From the IMG/VR virus record IMGVR_UViG_3300030109_003551, positions 1-21,616 of that record: a stretch of DNA of 21,616 bases. The stretch is one strand, 5' to 3'. Below, in pieces: positions 9,401-15,591 of this stretch; the stretch's first letter is position 1; each line of letters starts with the position of its first letter. This DNA comes from a virus. Made by a program: the position numbers and the translations under genes. The notes under the pieces were generated by a model. The model worked only from the letters and a program-made list of their open reading frames with translations, was not told the DNA's origin and did not search any database.

Positions 9401-10695
9401 CCCTAAAGTATAGGGAAATAGGTAGATCAGCTACATACGAGTATATGGAATTAGGACGTAATTCTGCTGAAGACTACGGCCCTTATAAACGTACAATGGC
9501 TCAAACGATGGCAGCTTCTGCGACAGCATTTAATGCAGCAGATCAATTTAGTAGAGAAGTAACAGCTATAGCTGCATTTGATTTGGAAATGAAGGAGTCA
9601 GGAAATAAGACATTAGCAATTCAAAAAGCTGCTAACGCATTAGAGGAATATCATGGCCCTGCAGCTTCTGAAACAACTTCAGGAATAGCTCAGAATAATT
9701 TAGGTAGAATCCTAACTATATTTAAACAGTACGGTATGGCTATGTATAGTTTACTATTTTCTTCTATGTATAGAGCGTTGCCTAGAGGATGGACGGGAGG
9801 AAGAGTAGACCCACGAGACGCTGCGATAGCAAGAAGACAAGTGGCAGGATTATACGGGGGCTCGTATTTATTTGGTGGTGTGCAGGGAATGCCTTTCTTT
9901 TTTATCCCTGAATTTATACACGACATGTTCTTCAGAGATGATGGCGAAGATGATTTTGAAACAAAAACAAGAATGTTCTTTGGTGAAGCCCCGATAGATA
10001 GATTGTTAGGTGTATCAGTATCTACTAGAGCTTCATTTGGGGATTTAATTGTAAGAGATTCTAGAGAAGATATTAGAACAGCCACTGGACTTATGGAAGA
10101 AGCTTTAATTCAAATTGGTGGAGCTCCTTTTAGTATCGTATCTCAATTCGCTAAAGGAGCAGATGAAATAGCTGAGGGAAATGTTTTGAGGGGTTTAGAG
10201 TCTGCAATCCCTGTAAGCACTAGAAATTTAATGAAATCCCTTAGATATGCTAGAGAAGGAGCTCGCACTACTAGAGGAGATATAATACTAGGGGATGTTC
10301 CGGCTTCAACTCTTGTAGCTACTGCTTTAGGATTAAGTGATAAAGACTTAATGATGCAGCTGGAGAAGAATAATTGGCTAATACAGAAAAGAAATGTTTT
10401 ACAAAAGAAGCAACAAAAATTATTACATGCTTTGCATTTAGCTAGAAAAAACTACGATACACAATCTTATGCAGAAATATATAAAGAAATATTTGAATTT
10501 GCCGAAAAACATCCAGAATTAAATATAACAGGCAAGAAAATACAAGCTTCGTTGAAAAGAAGGCAAAAGAATAGTGAAATTGCAGAGTTATACGGGGGTA
10601 TGATATTGGATAAAAAATACAGAACCGCCTTTACAGATAGATATAATGATTGGGATGTGGGGATAAATACTTGGGATGATCCTTTATATGATTAA
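3403..10695 (+). CDS. Giant (2430 aa) phage ejection/polyvalent protein with HEVTH metallopeptidase domain
   Basis: Probably the large DNA-ejection protein of the virion. In order: a Pro-rich basic start; hydrophobic helices at about 117-157 and 183-213; a segment of the type PQEMIQTILE...LGSILGAPLGAI (265-309) common in large phage internal proteins; coiled coil at about 443-550; a long charged middle; a metallopeptidase site with H1166-E1167-V-T-H1170 and downstream EEFVAE (E1213, E1214, E1218) as likely third zinc ligand; a long helical part; a region around 1830-1870 (FHWMMGFNMSSALIQLTQ) resembling the LPD38-type domain of large polyvalent phage proteins; and hydrophobic helices at about 2100-2130 and 2147-2173. 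The hydrophobic parts fit membrane insertion. The peptidase may mature virion proteins or act on host protein after entry; its target is unknown. ATG 3403 overlaps the upstream TAA (TAATG) without a clear ribosome-binding site, so translation is probably coupled. It is about twice the length of T7 gp16. I saw no convincing RNA polymerase motifs, so an N4-type virion polymerase is unlikely. Confidence 0.75.
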   Translation: MATPIDNLLGSIASFDPYNPAFDPRSYRRRVRVPERQPIGKLPLREAGFWTAWKDSRLRADEYLAAKEYAANPNDTTMEALAKVSEPTYAYLSSDEVLKNPLLAWKFLRQQAGQAFGFMTNPIVASAAASFIPVPGSGPVAFMTTGTASYTTSYLIRKAQENQRLISEGKMADHDLDLNTMLGSGFASAGLDLFGLRLLKAIGAAAGLAGRDAQKQFFKTVLNSPKLNPNAGILGEGIPSKGLAAKTLKGRLGKGAAAAAAFEAPQEMIQTILERNAVGLSLTDEEAQREIIEAGILGSILGAPLGAISNFNNRVEQQETQPPQPLLLGAPPEPSPPTVRNLRTYEVTPQKQLTGFPKIPSPEQIDEKLGVKEIDMGPAVEVDPTTPPLPDLRSAPFGTNIMYADAEGNVRPYGPNFEAEYPEYDDRIPPIQADTKVVGEAKGRITQLRTQLDQAEKASLDKQDLIERNRTQVAILKFVKSKLGKKMIRAPKRLQGRLSQIKAAAEQFKDKFAIDNEIERLEAAIKVVNQEEDRINNEIRNQLDIIKANRGRVGLITTGAPITERISKVVGAPLRGEDAGRLREEQLTNEAARSIVQMVGDTPYAGSKSNRYIRDLISFFGIPTSFIESVEAGKKRDESLGRNADIDKDTKNKNADKREVNNYAETRNDNLAKDTVSRRERVAAENANYEEFRGLPVEEQLIKAYLPTFSEADMLQFRDLSNFGAIDWNRVTEESKKRWLEANIRFIEKENRRPITPKELETLETEIGQEYSDLVDMLVPGTTEDIRKTSGKPDPASEKLQAQLSASNTFNEEWKANFKASTASLPIGARERLYQALVKENKRALARRTKTDKKAPYITLEEKVENLYDYKNPLLFASEVPISAEKIADFYNLDVRIPEDRQILTDLIKTQRATITARKKNRRRQLDAAYRDEKKRLGVNKLTSVQKESIKRNLPVILETEAQRRVDEELEGVKTGPTARPVSQRDKAKAGPVTITNPETTEQITFIPPKTSRSRPRVIEPDGKKRIATLDETNIYNEGIRAREFEDANVEDVSVEDIDYNAFTNYVDDIPLSSDDIKGRSIDGITSERIIANDLKSALRQISKEVGGVMGRIANRLSALGLKTSIVYGRVTDPITGARKEGQYDPTTDTITLDPEYGANVHTLLHEVTHAATQNALKRGGKNPIVRQLNELYKFSKNYIDGDVFPDAAQSLEEFVAEVFANPQLQNRLKEISYKQKRRYSLWERFINAVKRILRLPTESVFDQAYNSINKILEVPDIDPEGTTLYRMGIFSNNTYKDNVATSMFKKFDKNSKIGRDQSSTSPDTILSLLLNSGAPVRKLVSGFMPLSFLNKMAQRVFSPEVREMSDQLVKLIKDKSRYLLETKKAFSPIVMAAYKLRSKDVKKFDAFRDIVNESTFNETKIANDADGSPLTKEQFEEAKAKWNSKQIAGDIIDTAYKKEEQRLGRSLTETERKTIRSAELQKVFKEWDKLYARYTNLEKPYQEMYGKMRRAYDAIYKELTNQLAPLIDRYVENPEANASIKRMIQQKIIQRQNIDPYFALSRFGEHKLFYIDPVSKEKVVEFFESPKARDAVIDQVKIDILDTAGFKSDADMGRRLLDFDNERRKYGINITLDLEDATAKYGNNPDRLNTYNTLMEEYKRFDEKAKRVLEELGDITPFNKMDIRNGGDLGNIPDDAFIKKIMGFVDNDDSNLSREEKNQFYETIIEAMPEFLITGNMRTRSSVRGYSKDIIRSLATYGDNHIRMAANLKYNRDILSTSNNIESVINNVRKEGNTDKFDFEFGVDIAQDFSTSLQNRAKFAANHTSFNAITRGFTATSFHWMMGFNMSSALIQLTQLPMVVYPMLGGEYGFLEAGKSIGKATRMVMGSGKLLSDSELNLYKKDGKSFKYWGYKRKDKDLIGDDYVDDAIPSILNYSREQVNYLQANTQQRKALEKEFAGNRNVLESFKKVPSTLEFTKKDAATGKQVAYSKNDFNDLIDALKYREIGRSATYEYMELGRNSAEDYGPYKRTMAQTMAASATAFNAADQFSREVTAIAAFDLEMKESGNKTLAIQKAANALEEYHGPAASETTSGIAQNNLGRILTIFKQYGMAMYSLLFSSMYRALPRGWTGGRVDPRDAAIARRQVAGLYGGSYLFGGVQGMPFFFIPEFIHDMFFRDDGEDDFETKTRMFFGEAPIDRLLGVSVSTRASFGDLIVRDSREDIRTATGLMEEALIQIGGAPFSIVSQFAKGADEIAEGNVLRGLESAIPVSTRNLMKSLRYAREGARTTRGDIILGDVPASTLVATALGLSDKDLMMQLEKNNWLIQKRNVLQKKQQKLLHALHLARKNYDTQSYAEIYKEIFEFAEKHPELNITGKKIQASLKRRQKNSEIAELYGGMILDKKYRTAFTDRYNDWDVGINTWDDPLYD

Positions 10696-10919
10696 TCTAT
10701 TCTCCAAATGCGTAACCCTCTTACGTTATTTTCTAAAACTGTTTTGGACGCTATTCGCACTCCAGCTTTTCTGGCTTTTTTGGCTATTTCATACAGTAAA
10801 GGGCGGCATTTACAACAAGGTAGGAAAAAACTAGTACCCACTTGAAACGCCCACCAATCTATATGGACAGGCGTTCCCTCTAGGTTTAACCAAGATATTT
10901 TACTCGTCTTCTCCTTCAT
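10692..10919 (-). CDS. Small conserved phage protein, W-rich (function unknown)
   Basis: This 75-aa protein has the pattern V-G-T-S-FF-L-P (27-34), a helix (LLYEIAKKARKAG), then E-N-N-x-x-GLRIWR (to 73). I recognise the arrangement of a GxSFFxP segment, a basic helix and a closing G-x-R-x-W-R from small phage proteins of unknown function, though I cannot name a family. Three Cys (35, 36, 38) are too close together to suggest a classic zinc knuckle. The ATG lies inside the 3' end of the primase-helicase gene (20-base overlap) and has only weak upstream pairing to 16S rRNA, so translation is probably coupled to that gene. Its TAA shares the TTAA with the stop of the giant virion gene on the other strand. 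It is the last gene of the replication operon. Confidence 0.65.
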   Translation of the reverse strand: MKEKTSKISWLNLEGTPVHIDWWAFQVGTSFFLPCCKCRPLLYEIAKKARKAGVRIASKTVLENNVRGLRIWRID

Positions 10920-13758
10920 CCTTATCTACTGAATCTACCTTATCACTATCCAAGATTAAACATGATACGGGTGGGGATTTTATATAACCCTTACCCAACC
11001 TAATATATTTCGGCTCTTTAAAACACACCCCGTTATTTCTCAAATTCTTAACCATAAACGTGTAGTCAATCTGTTTCTTACTACACCAATTACGTAACGA
11101 TCTAGAATTAATATACAGTCTGTTTTTATCTGGTTCCTCTCTTATCACTATATTAGCGGAAGGCTTATGTATAATGTCCGAGTCCTCAACCATAGTATCT
11201 CGCCTATCTACATCAGAGTTTAAAATTAATGTAGCGTTCAGATGCTCTGAAAGAAATATACCTAATGACTCTTCCGCAGTTTTTACCATACCCTTTGGAG
11301 TGTTTTGTTGGCTTATAAGCTCTGCAAGTAACCATTCATAAGTAGACTGAACATCAAATCTCCATAACCCTAAATCATTTCCTAGCTCTACGCCCGTCAT
11401 ACCTATACCTGCCATAGCAACCCAGAAACGTTCCTTGTTTGTAAAGTCACCGTCTTTTCGTATCTGTCTAATCATACTCTGGACTTTTTCCTTACATTCC
11501 TCTGGATGTCCTATCATGTACGGTACAATAACTTCTGCAGCTACTCCATGATTTTCAAATAACTCATTTATAAGATCACCGTTTTCTTCATCACTTAAAT
11601 TATTATCTTTAAATTCAAACTGCAGTAACCGCATCAACTCACCTTCAGGAGTTGCCTTCTCATACGTAAGTAAATCAGTAATGCTTGAGTTAGCTGTAGT
11701 TATCGTCCCAGTATTCCAAAATATATTATTAATTCTTTCAGCATTCTCACTGCCTTTTAATCTGTTTATACCTTCTCCATCTGATAATGTGTACACAAAC
11801 TTAGAGGCTTCTTTAGGGTCTAGGTTAGTTATTTCGTCTATACATAAAGGAATGGATTGATATATACCCAAGCGTTGCAACCAAGAGTTAGGTGTATCTG
11901 CTCCTTTCATCGCCAATCCCTTAGGATGCCCCCATATAGAATTTACACTAAGTATCGTAGCACTCTTGCTTTTACCGCTACCATCTGAGCGTAGATGTAA
12001 CAGACCCCCATTCACATTGGTGTATTTAAACAAAGGACATGCAAGACCAAATCCTAAAATAAACCTACGATATTCTTCACCCTCTCTAGCATATAACTTA
12101 TTTATCGCCTGTTTCCATTTATCAAGCTCTCCTGCATAGGAAAACTTATGAGCGTAACGGCTGAGTGTCATATTCTTAGGAGTAGGCTTACACCCCCCTG
12201 CCGTAAATTCTCTATCTCCTAACACAAAAGATTGTGCATTATTACCCCACCCCATTTGGTTATATGCTTTTGTTACTTTCTCTGTTTTCTCTAAATATTT
12301 TAACCAAGCGTTTAGATATCCCACTATTTCTCCTTTCTGATTTTCTCTCTCAACCACAATTCCATACTTACTTAATACATCAAATTTAGATTTACCATTT
12401 AAATCAGCAAAAGATATAGTAAAATCTCTAGTGCCGTCTTTAGGTAATTTAAAACGAATCTGTGCCAACATACCTTCTTCTGAATCCTCTAATCTTTTTT
12501 CCATAAATAAAGGATTATCATATACACATATAAATCGAGGTTTCTTGTTTTTGGCATCAGGGGGTTTTTCCATCCATACGCCTTGCCCCTCTACATAACT
12601 ATAAGGTTTTGGGGGAACCGGAATGTTATACTCAATAACAGTTCCTATTTTTTCTAGAGTATCCCGTACTAATATAGGTTTCTTTATTCCCTTTAATGTT
12701 TTGGCTAGAGCTATAGGACTATTAATAGAATCTTTATACGCACACTTAATGCACAATTCAGGATTCAACGCTTCAAACTTCTTACATGTATGAGGTTTAC
12801 CTTTAATGTTTATTACTTTTTTCTTAGTCTCTTCAGGAGTGTAATCTGGATATCCCTCTGATAGTTTTTTTATAGCCCCTTCTTTATCATCACAATATAA
12901 AGCTATAGATAGTCCTGCAAACCATAAAGGTTCTGATTGATCTTTTGGGTTTTTAACCAGATCATTAAGTTGATTACACTTGTTTACGGCAGTATTAAAA
13001 TCATAATTTATATGTTCTGATAGTATAGGTGTAGTGTTATCTTCAGGAATTATATCTACAGGCTGTTCTACCTCTTTAACTTCTTCAACCTTGCCTAAAA
13101 TACTATCCCAAAACTCATAGGTATGTGAGCCATCTCCCTCAGCAATAATTCTAACTGGGACTTTGCCCCCCTTTTTATAGTTATGAGTGCCTACAATTCT
13201 CAACACTCTAGATGCATCTGTAGATACAACTGGGTCTATTACCAACCCGGCATTAATGAATAAAACTTTTAATCGGCCCGCTAGTGATAACCATTGTTCT
13301 TTTTCTATTGGGGCTTCTAGACAGTAATGAATATGTACACCAGACCCAGAACCTACTATTAATGGCATAGGTAAATCATTATCCTCCACAACCCTTCTAA
13401 GTTCTTTAAGAGCTTCAGGCAGTTCTGCATAAGAATTCTTAACTTTCCCTACATCTATATCGTAAGATAAAGTGCTAAACCTACAAGCATTCTCTGCTAT
13501 TCGTAAATTTTTTCTCTCTCCTTTTTTATACTTCTCATATACTTCTTTCTTATAATCAGCTATAGCGTAATACGCATCTATTCTTTTAGAGTCTAAATCC
13601 TCCGCTATCTTAGCAGCTTCAGATATAGAAGAAGCCCAGTATTGATTGGAAATAGATTTTTTCTCCCCTGTATGCTGTAAACTAAAAATACAGTATGAGT
13701 ATTCACCATCTCCGTAATCATCGGGCAGTACAGTTTCTAAGAAATGTTTTGGGATCAT
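10900..13758 (-). CDS. Primase-helicase: AEP primase fused to DUF927-like/SF3-type ATPase
   Basis: This 952-aa enzyme would make primers and unwind the fork. The N-terminal archaeo-eukaryotic primase domain shows D100-x-D102 for metal binding, H142-I-H144 after GSGSG, and R184/R187 with the GTHNYK loop (190-195), the three AEP motifs. A linker carries C325, C336 and C339 (HTCKKF...CIKC), a likely zinc site often found between such primases and their helicases. The C-terminal ATPase resembles DUF927: Walker A at 590-597 (RSDGSGKS), Walker B LCIDE (638-642), a sensor-like TTAN (687-690) and an arginine at 710. The P-loop has Arg590 where the first Gly/Ala is expected. ATG 13758 has AGGGG 7 bases upstream and begins 9 bases after the preceding stop. 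It takes the place of the VapE/D5-type primase found with SSB, PolA and VRR-NUC in many other phages. Confidence 0.88.
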   Translation of the reverse strand: MIPKHFLETVLPDDYGDGEYSYCIFSLQHTGEKKSISNQYWASSISEAAKIAEDLDSKRIDAYYAIADYKKEVYEKYKKGERKNLRIAENACRFSTLSYDIDVGKVKNSYAELPEALKELRRVVEDNDLPMPLIVGSGSGVHIHYCLEAPIEKEQWLSLAGRLKVLFINAGLVIDPVVSTDASRVLRIVGTHNYKKGGKVPVRIIAEGDGSHTYEFWDSILGKVEEVKEVEQPVDIIPEDNTTPILSEHINYDFNTAVNKCNQLNDLVKNPKDQSEPLWFAGLSIALYCDDKEGAIKKLSEGYPDYTPEETKKKVINIKGKPHTCKKFEALNPELCIKCAYKDSINSPIALAKTLKGIKKPILVRDTLEKIGTVIEYNIPVPPKPYSYVEGQGVWMEKPPDAKNKKPRFICVYDNPLFMEKRLEDSEEGMLAQIRFKLPKDGTRDFTISFADLNGKSKFDVLSKYGIVVERENQKGEIVGYLNAWLKYLEKTEKVTKAYNQMGWGNNAQSFVLGDREFTAGGCKPTPKNMTLSRYAHKFSYAGELDKWKQAINKLYAREGEEYRRFILGFGLACPLFKYTNVNGGLLHLRSDGSGKSKSATILSVNSIWGHPKGLAMKGADTPNSWLQRLGIYQSIPLCIDEITNLDPKEASKFVYTLSDGEGINRLKGSENAERINNIFWNTGTITTANSSITDLLTYEKATPEGELMRLLQFEFKDNNLSDEENGDLINELFENHGVAAEVIVPYMIGHPEECKEKVQSMIRQIRKDGDFTNKERFWVAMAGIGMTGVELGNDLGLWRFDVQSTYEWLLAELISQQNTPKGMVKTAEESLGIFLSEHLNATLILNSDVDRRDTMVEDSDIIHKPSANIVIREEPDKNRLYINSRSLRNWCSKKQIDYTFMVKNLRNNGVCFKEPKYIRLGKGYIKSPPVSCLILDSDKVDSVDKDEGEDE

Positions 13759-13767
13759 ATATAACCC

Positions 13768-13962
13768 CTACTTAGCCGCACGTTCTAATAAACTTAATAG
13801 AATATGCACCTTATTTATATGAGTGGAATGCTTAGGGGCTGTACCTCCTTCAAACCAAGACATCAGTGTGGGTCTAGATATATCTAATAGTGTAGACATG
13901 TCAGAAACTGTTACCTTTAAATCTACACAGCGTTGCCCTAATTCTTTACCAATAGATTCCAT
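13768..13962 (-). CDS. Small XRE-like helix-turn-helix DNA-binding protein
   Basis: This is a 64-aa protein whose core is a helix-turn-helix: a first helix IGKELGQRC, then VTVSDMSTLLDISRPTLMSWFEGG, where SRPTLMSW is the recognition helix, and a closing helix INKVHILLSLL. It is probably a transcription regulator or origin-binding accessory protein. I chose the ATG at 13962, since AGGGGGG (13968-13974 on this strand) lies a few bases upstream. The frame stays open to another ATG at 14049, which would add 29 aromatic, hydrophobic residues with no HTH character and only weak upstream SD pairing. The inverted repeat and pyrimidine tract described separately lie in that stretch. It precedes the primase-helicase by 9 bases. 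Target site unknown. Confidence 0.75.
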   Translation of the reverse strand: MESIGKELGQRCVDLKVTVSDMSTLLDISRPTLMSWFEGGTAPKHSTHINKVHILLSLLERAAK

Positions 13963-14060
13963 AAAATCCCCCCTAAATAATGGTAGAAGCCCTAGATAAG
14001 CCACGAAAGGAAAGAAAGGACTATAAACCCATCCAAGGCTTCTACACATAACTAAATATC
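13963..14060 (-). promoter_or_regulatory. 98-base leader before the HTH gene with inverted repeat
   Basis: This is the longest gap in the window. It holds a perfect 9-bp inverted repeat, GTAGAAGCC (13983-13991) and GGCTTCTAC (14037-14045), separated by 45 bases. On the transcribed strand the loop carries a run of only C and T (14005-14020). That run could pair, with G-U wobbles, to the A/G-rich ribosome-binding site at 13967-13974. No poly-U follows, so it does not look like a terminator. It may be an RNA fold controlling the HTH gene or a site bound by the HTH protein. Confidence 0.4.
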
Positions 14061-14702
14061 TTATTTATCTTCTTTTGCCCAACCCTTAATCATATCTTCT
14101 TCTGATTCGGGGGGTTGTTCTTTATCTTTTTTACTAGGACGTTTAGTGGGTTCATCTGCTTCTGATCCTGCTTGGAGCAGGGTAGGATCGCCTTGCTCTG
14201 ATTTTATTTCATCGGATATTCTTTTTTGCATCTCTCCCTCCGATTCAACAGGTTCAAAATCCTCGTCCTCCATGTAAGGAATAAACTTAGTAACCTGCAC
14301 TGATACAAGAATTGAAGATATACCTGTCCTACCTGCTACATCATAAGCATATTGATAAAGTTTAACACTCCCCCTAGAGCCATTACCTAAACTAGTAGCG
14401 TCTATAACTTCATTCGCCCCGTTAACTACTCTTACAGGTTTGTTTTCAGTGCCGTCTAATTTGTAACGCTTGCGTTTAAGGTTCACTATGTATTTACTAT
14501 CATCATTTTTATCTGTCTTTACAGTTAAATGATTTGCCTTCCAGTCATCTGCTACCTTTTTATCTTCAGTAGCTATTTGAAGTTCCCACTGCTCCGTACC
14601 AAATGGATTTACAGCTTTAACCAACTTAGGCCAGTTAAACTCTACGTCCTTAATGATAAGATTGCGAGGTTCAAACGATGCTTCTTTTTTGGCTTTTGCC
14701 AT
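14061..14702 (-). CDS. Single-stranded DNA-binding protein with acidic C-terminal tail
   Basis: This 213-aa protein would coat ssDNA at the replication fork. Residues 15-143 look like an OB-type beta fold: FNWPKLVKA near the start, alternating strands (KYIVNLKRK, PVRVVNG), the turn LGNGSRGSVKLYQY (105-118), and a closing strand ILVSVQVTKFIPY. The NGS-then-valine-strand pattern is typical of phage ssDNA-binding proteins. From residue 144 on it is Glu/Asp-rich and disordered, like the acidic tails of T7 gp2.5 and other SSBs that recruit polymerase and helicase. The start has AGGAG 7 bases upstream and lies 10 bases after the preceding stop. The gene is next to a Cys-rich partner and upstream of the primase-helicase. 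The assignment rests on fold pattern, tail and context rather than one catalytic motif. Confidence 0.7.
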   Translation of the reverse strand: MAKAKKEASFEPRNLIIKDVEFNWPKLVKAVNPFGTEQWELQIATEDKKVADDWKANHLTVKTDKNDDSKYIVNLKRKRYKLDGTENKPVRVVNGANEVIDATSLGNGSRGSVKLYQYAYDVAGRTGISSILVSVQVTKFIPYMEDEDFEPVESEGEMQKRISDEIKSEQGDPTLLQAGSEADEPTKRPSKKDKEQPPESEEDMIKGWAKEDK

Positions 14703-14712
14703 GACATTACTC

Positions 14713-15339
14713 CTATGTAATTGTAGAAAAATCAGGGTCTTTAACTATTTTTAATCTAGTAATTTCACTAGACCCCTCACTTCTTTGTGAAACTACTTTA
14801 TACTCTTCGGGGGTTATGGCTCTAACAGGTTTAAATAAAACCTTGGGCCTCCCGTTTTCAAACTCAAAAAATGCTTGAGTAACTACGTGAGCAACTGAGA
14901 GTTCATATTGGGTTAAATATTCAGTGTATGCATTATATGGATACTTACCCACTTTGTTTTTACCAAATATAGAGGTAGAAGACAGGATAACCCTATATAA
15001 ATCCCCATTAAGTTCTTCGGGTAACAAAACAGCTAACCGTAAACTATGCTTACAAGCTTTAGAATTACCCCCACCAGACCCTTTTATATCATTAGAACAC
15101 GACATACATAAGTTACTTGGAGCATTTTCAACATCTGCATCAGGTTTTTTACCATCATTGCTCCAACAAGTCGGGGCGGTAGTATTTCCATCCTTATAAC
15201 TTTCTTTGTACCAAACTCTCTGGATTTTTGGGGCTACGCCTACTATTATCCAGTCCTGTGGTTCAGAGGTGTTAATGATTCTACCCTTATAGAACCTACT
15301 AAAAACCCCATCTTTTATAGAAATCTTACTATGTACCAC
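14713..15339 (-). CDS. Four-Cys (putative zinc) phage replication-module protein
   Basis: This 208-aa protein is of unknown function. It has C58 (PTCWS), C78-x-x-C81 (LCMSC) and C96 (ACKH), with H98 near by, a spacing that suggests one zinc site in a loop inserted into a beta-rich fold. The later part (RLAVLLPEEL, VGKYPYNAYTEYL) and the gene's place directly upstream of the SSB suggest a nucleic-acid-binding partner, perhaps a second OB-type protein or a recombination mediator; that is inference. The start is GTG at 15339, inside the last codons of the HTH gene (11-base overlap), with only weak SD pairing, so translation is likely coupled. No enzyme motif is visible. Confidence 0.65.
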   Translation of the reverse strand: MVHSKISIKDGVFSRFYKGRIINTSEPQDWIIVGVAPKIQRVWYKESYKDGNTTAPTCWSNDGKKPDADVENAPSNLCMSCSNDIKGSGGGNSKACKHSLRLAVLLPEELNGDLYRVILSSTSIFGKNKVGKYPYNAYTEYLTQYELSVAHVVTQAFFEFENGRPKVLFKPVRAITPEEYKVVSQRSEGSSEITRLKIVKDPDFSTIT

Positions 15340-15580
15340 TATCAGACTTTCGTAAAGATGGTCTAGCTACTCTTTTTCCACCTACAATAGACTGCTTATT
15401 AAAAGCATCTCCTACTACATAGTCTCGTACACTATCTATGGTAAACATATAACTACCTCTTAGAACAATATAAGGTATGTCATCTCGTTTCACCATTCTT
15501 CTGACAGTAGCTGTACTAACTCCCAAATATTCTGCTATTTCTTTGAGAGTAACTAATTTAGTATCTTCTTTAAGGGTCAC
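15329..15580 (-). CDS. MerR/excisionase-type helix-turn-helix protein
   Basis: This is an 83-aa DNA-binding protein. Residues 10-33 (VTLKEIAEYLGVSTATVRRMVKRDDIP by pattern) form the winged HTH of the excisionase/MerR group: an EIAEYLGVS helix-turn, TVRRMVKR as recognition helix, then IPYIVLRGSYMFTIDSVRDYV as wing and closing helix. The basic tail (GGKRVARPSLRK) may also touch DNA. No integrase is in the window, so excisionase function cannot be claimed; a regulator or origin-binding role is as likely. It starts with GTG at 15580, fixed by AAAGGAG 6 bases upstream. It is one of two HTH proteins in the operon. Confidence 0.8.
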   Translation of the reverse strand: MTLKEDTKLVTLKEIAEYLGVSTATVRRMVKRDDIPYIVLRGSYMFTIDSVRDYVVGDAFNKQSIVGGKRVARPSLRKSDSGT

Positions 15581-15591
15581 ATTACACTCCT

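Noticed and set aside
9690-10085. 131-aa open frame on the - strand opposite the giant virion gene
   Set aside because: It is a mirror of the giant gene, with Ser/Pro/Leu-rich filler composition and no operon partner.
3403-10695. Giant protein as an N4-type virion RNA polymerase
   Set aside because: I found no T7-like polymerase motif set in it; the metallopeptidase site, hydrophobic segments and LPD38-like end fit an ejection protein better.
14250-14266. GTTCAAAATCC string like a tRNA T-arm
   Set aside because: No acceptor, D or anticodon arm around it; it lies within the SSB gene. No tRNA was found elsewhere.
15329-15580. Excisionase of an integrated prophage
   Set aside because: The fold matches, but there is no integrase or attachment site in the window, so only a DNA-binding role is claimed.
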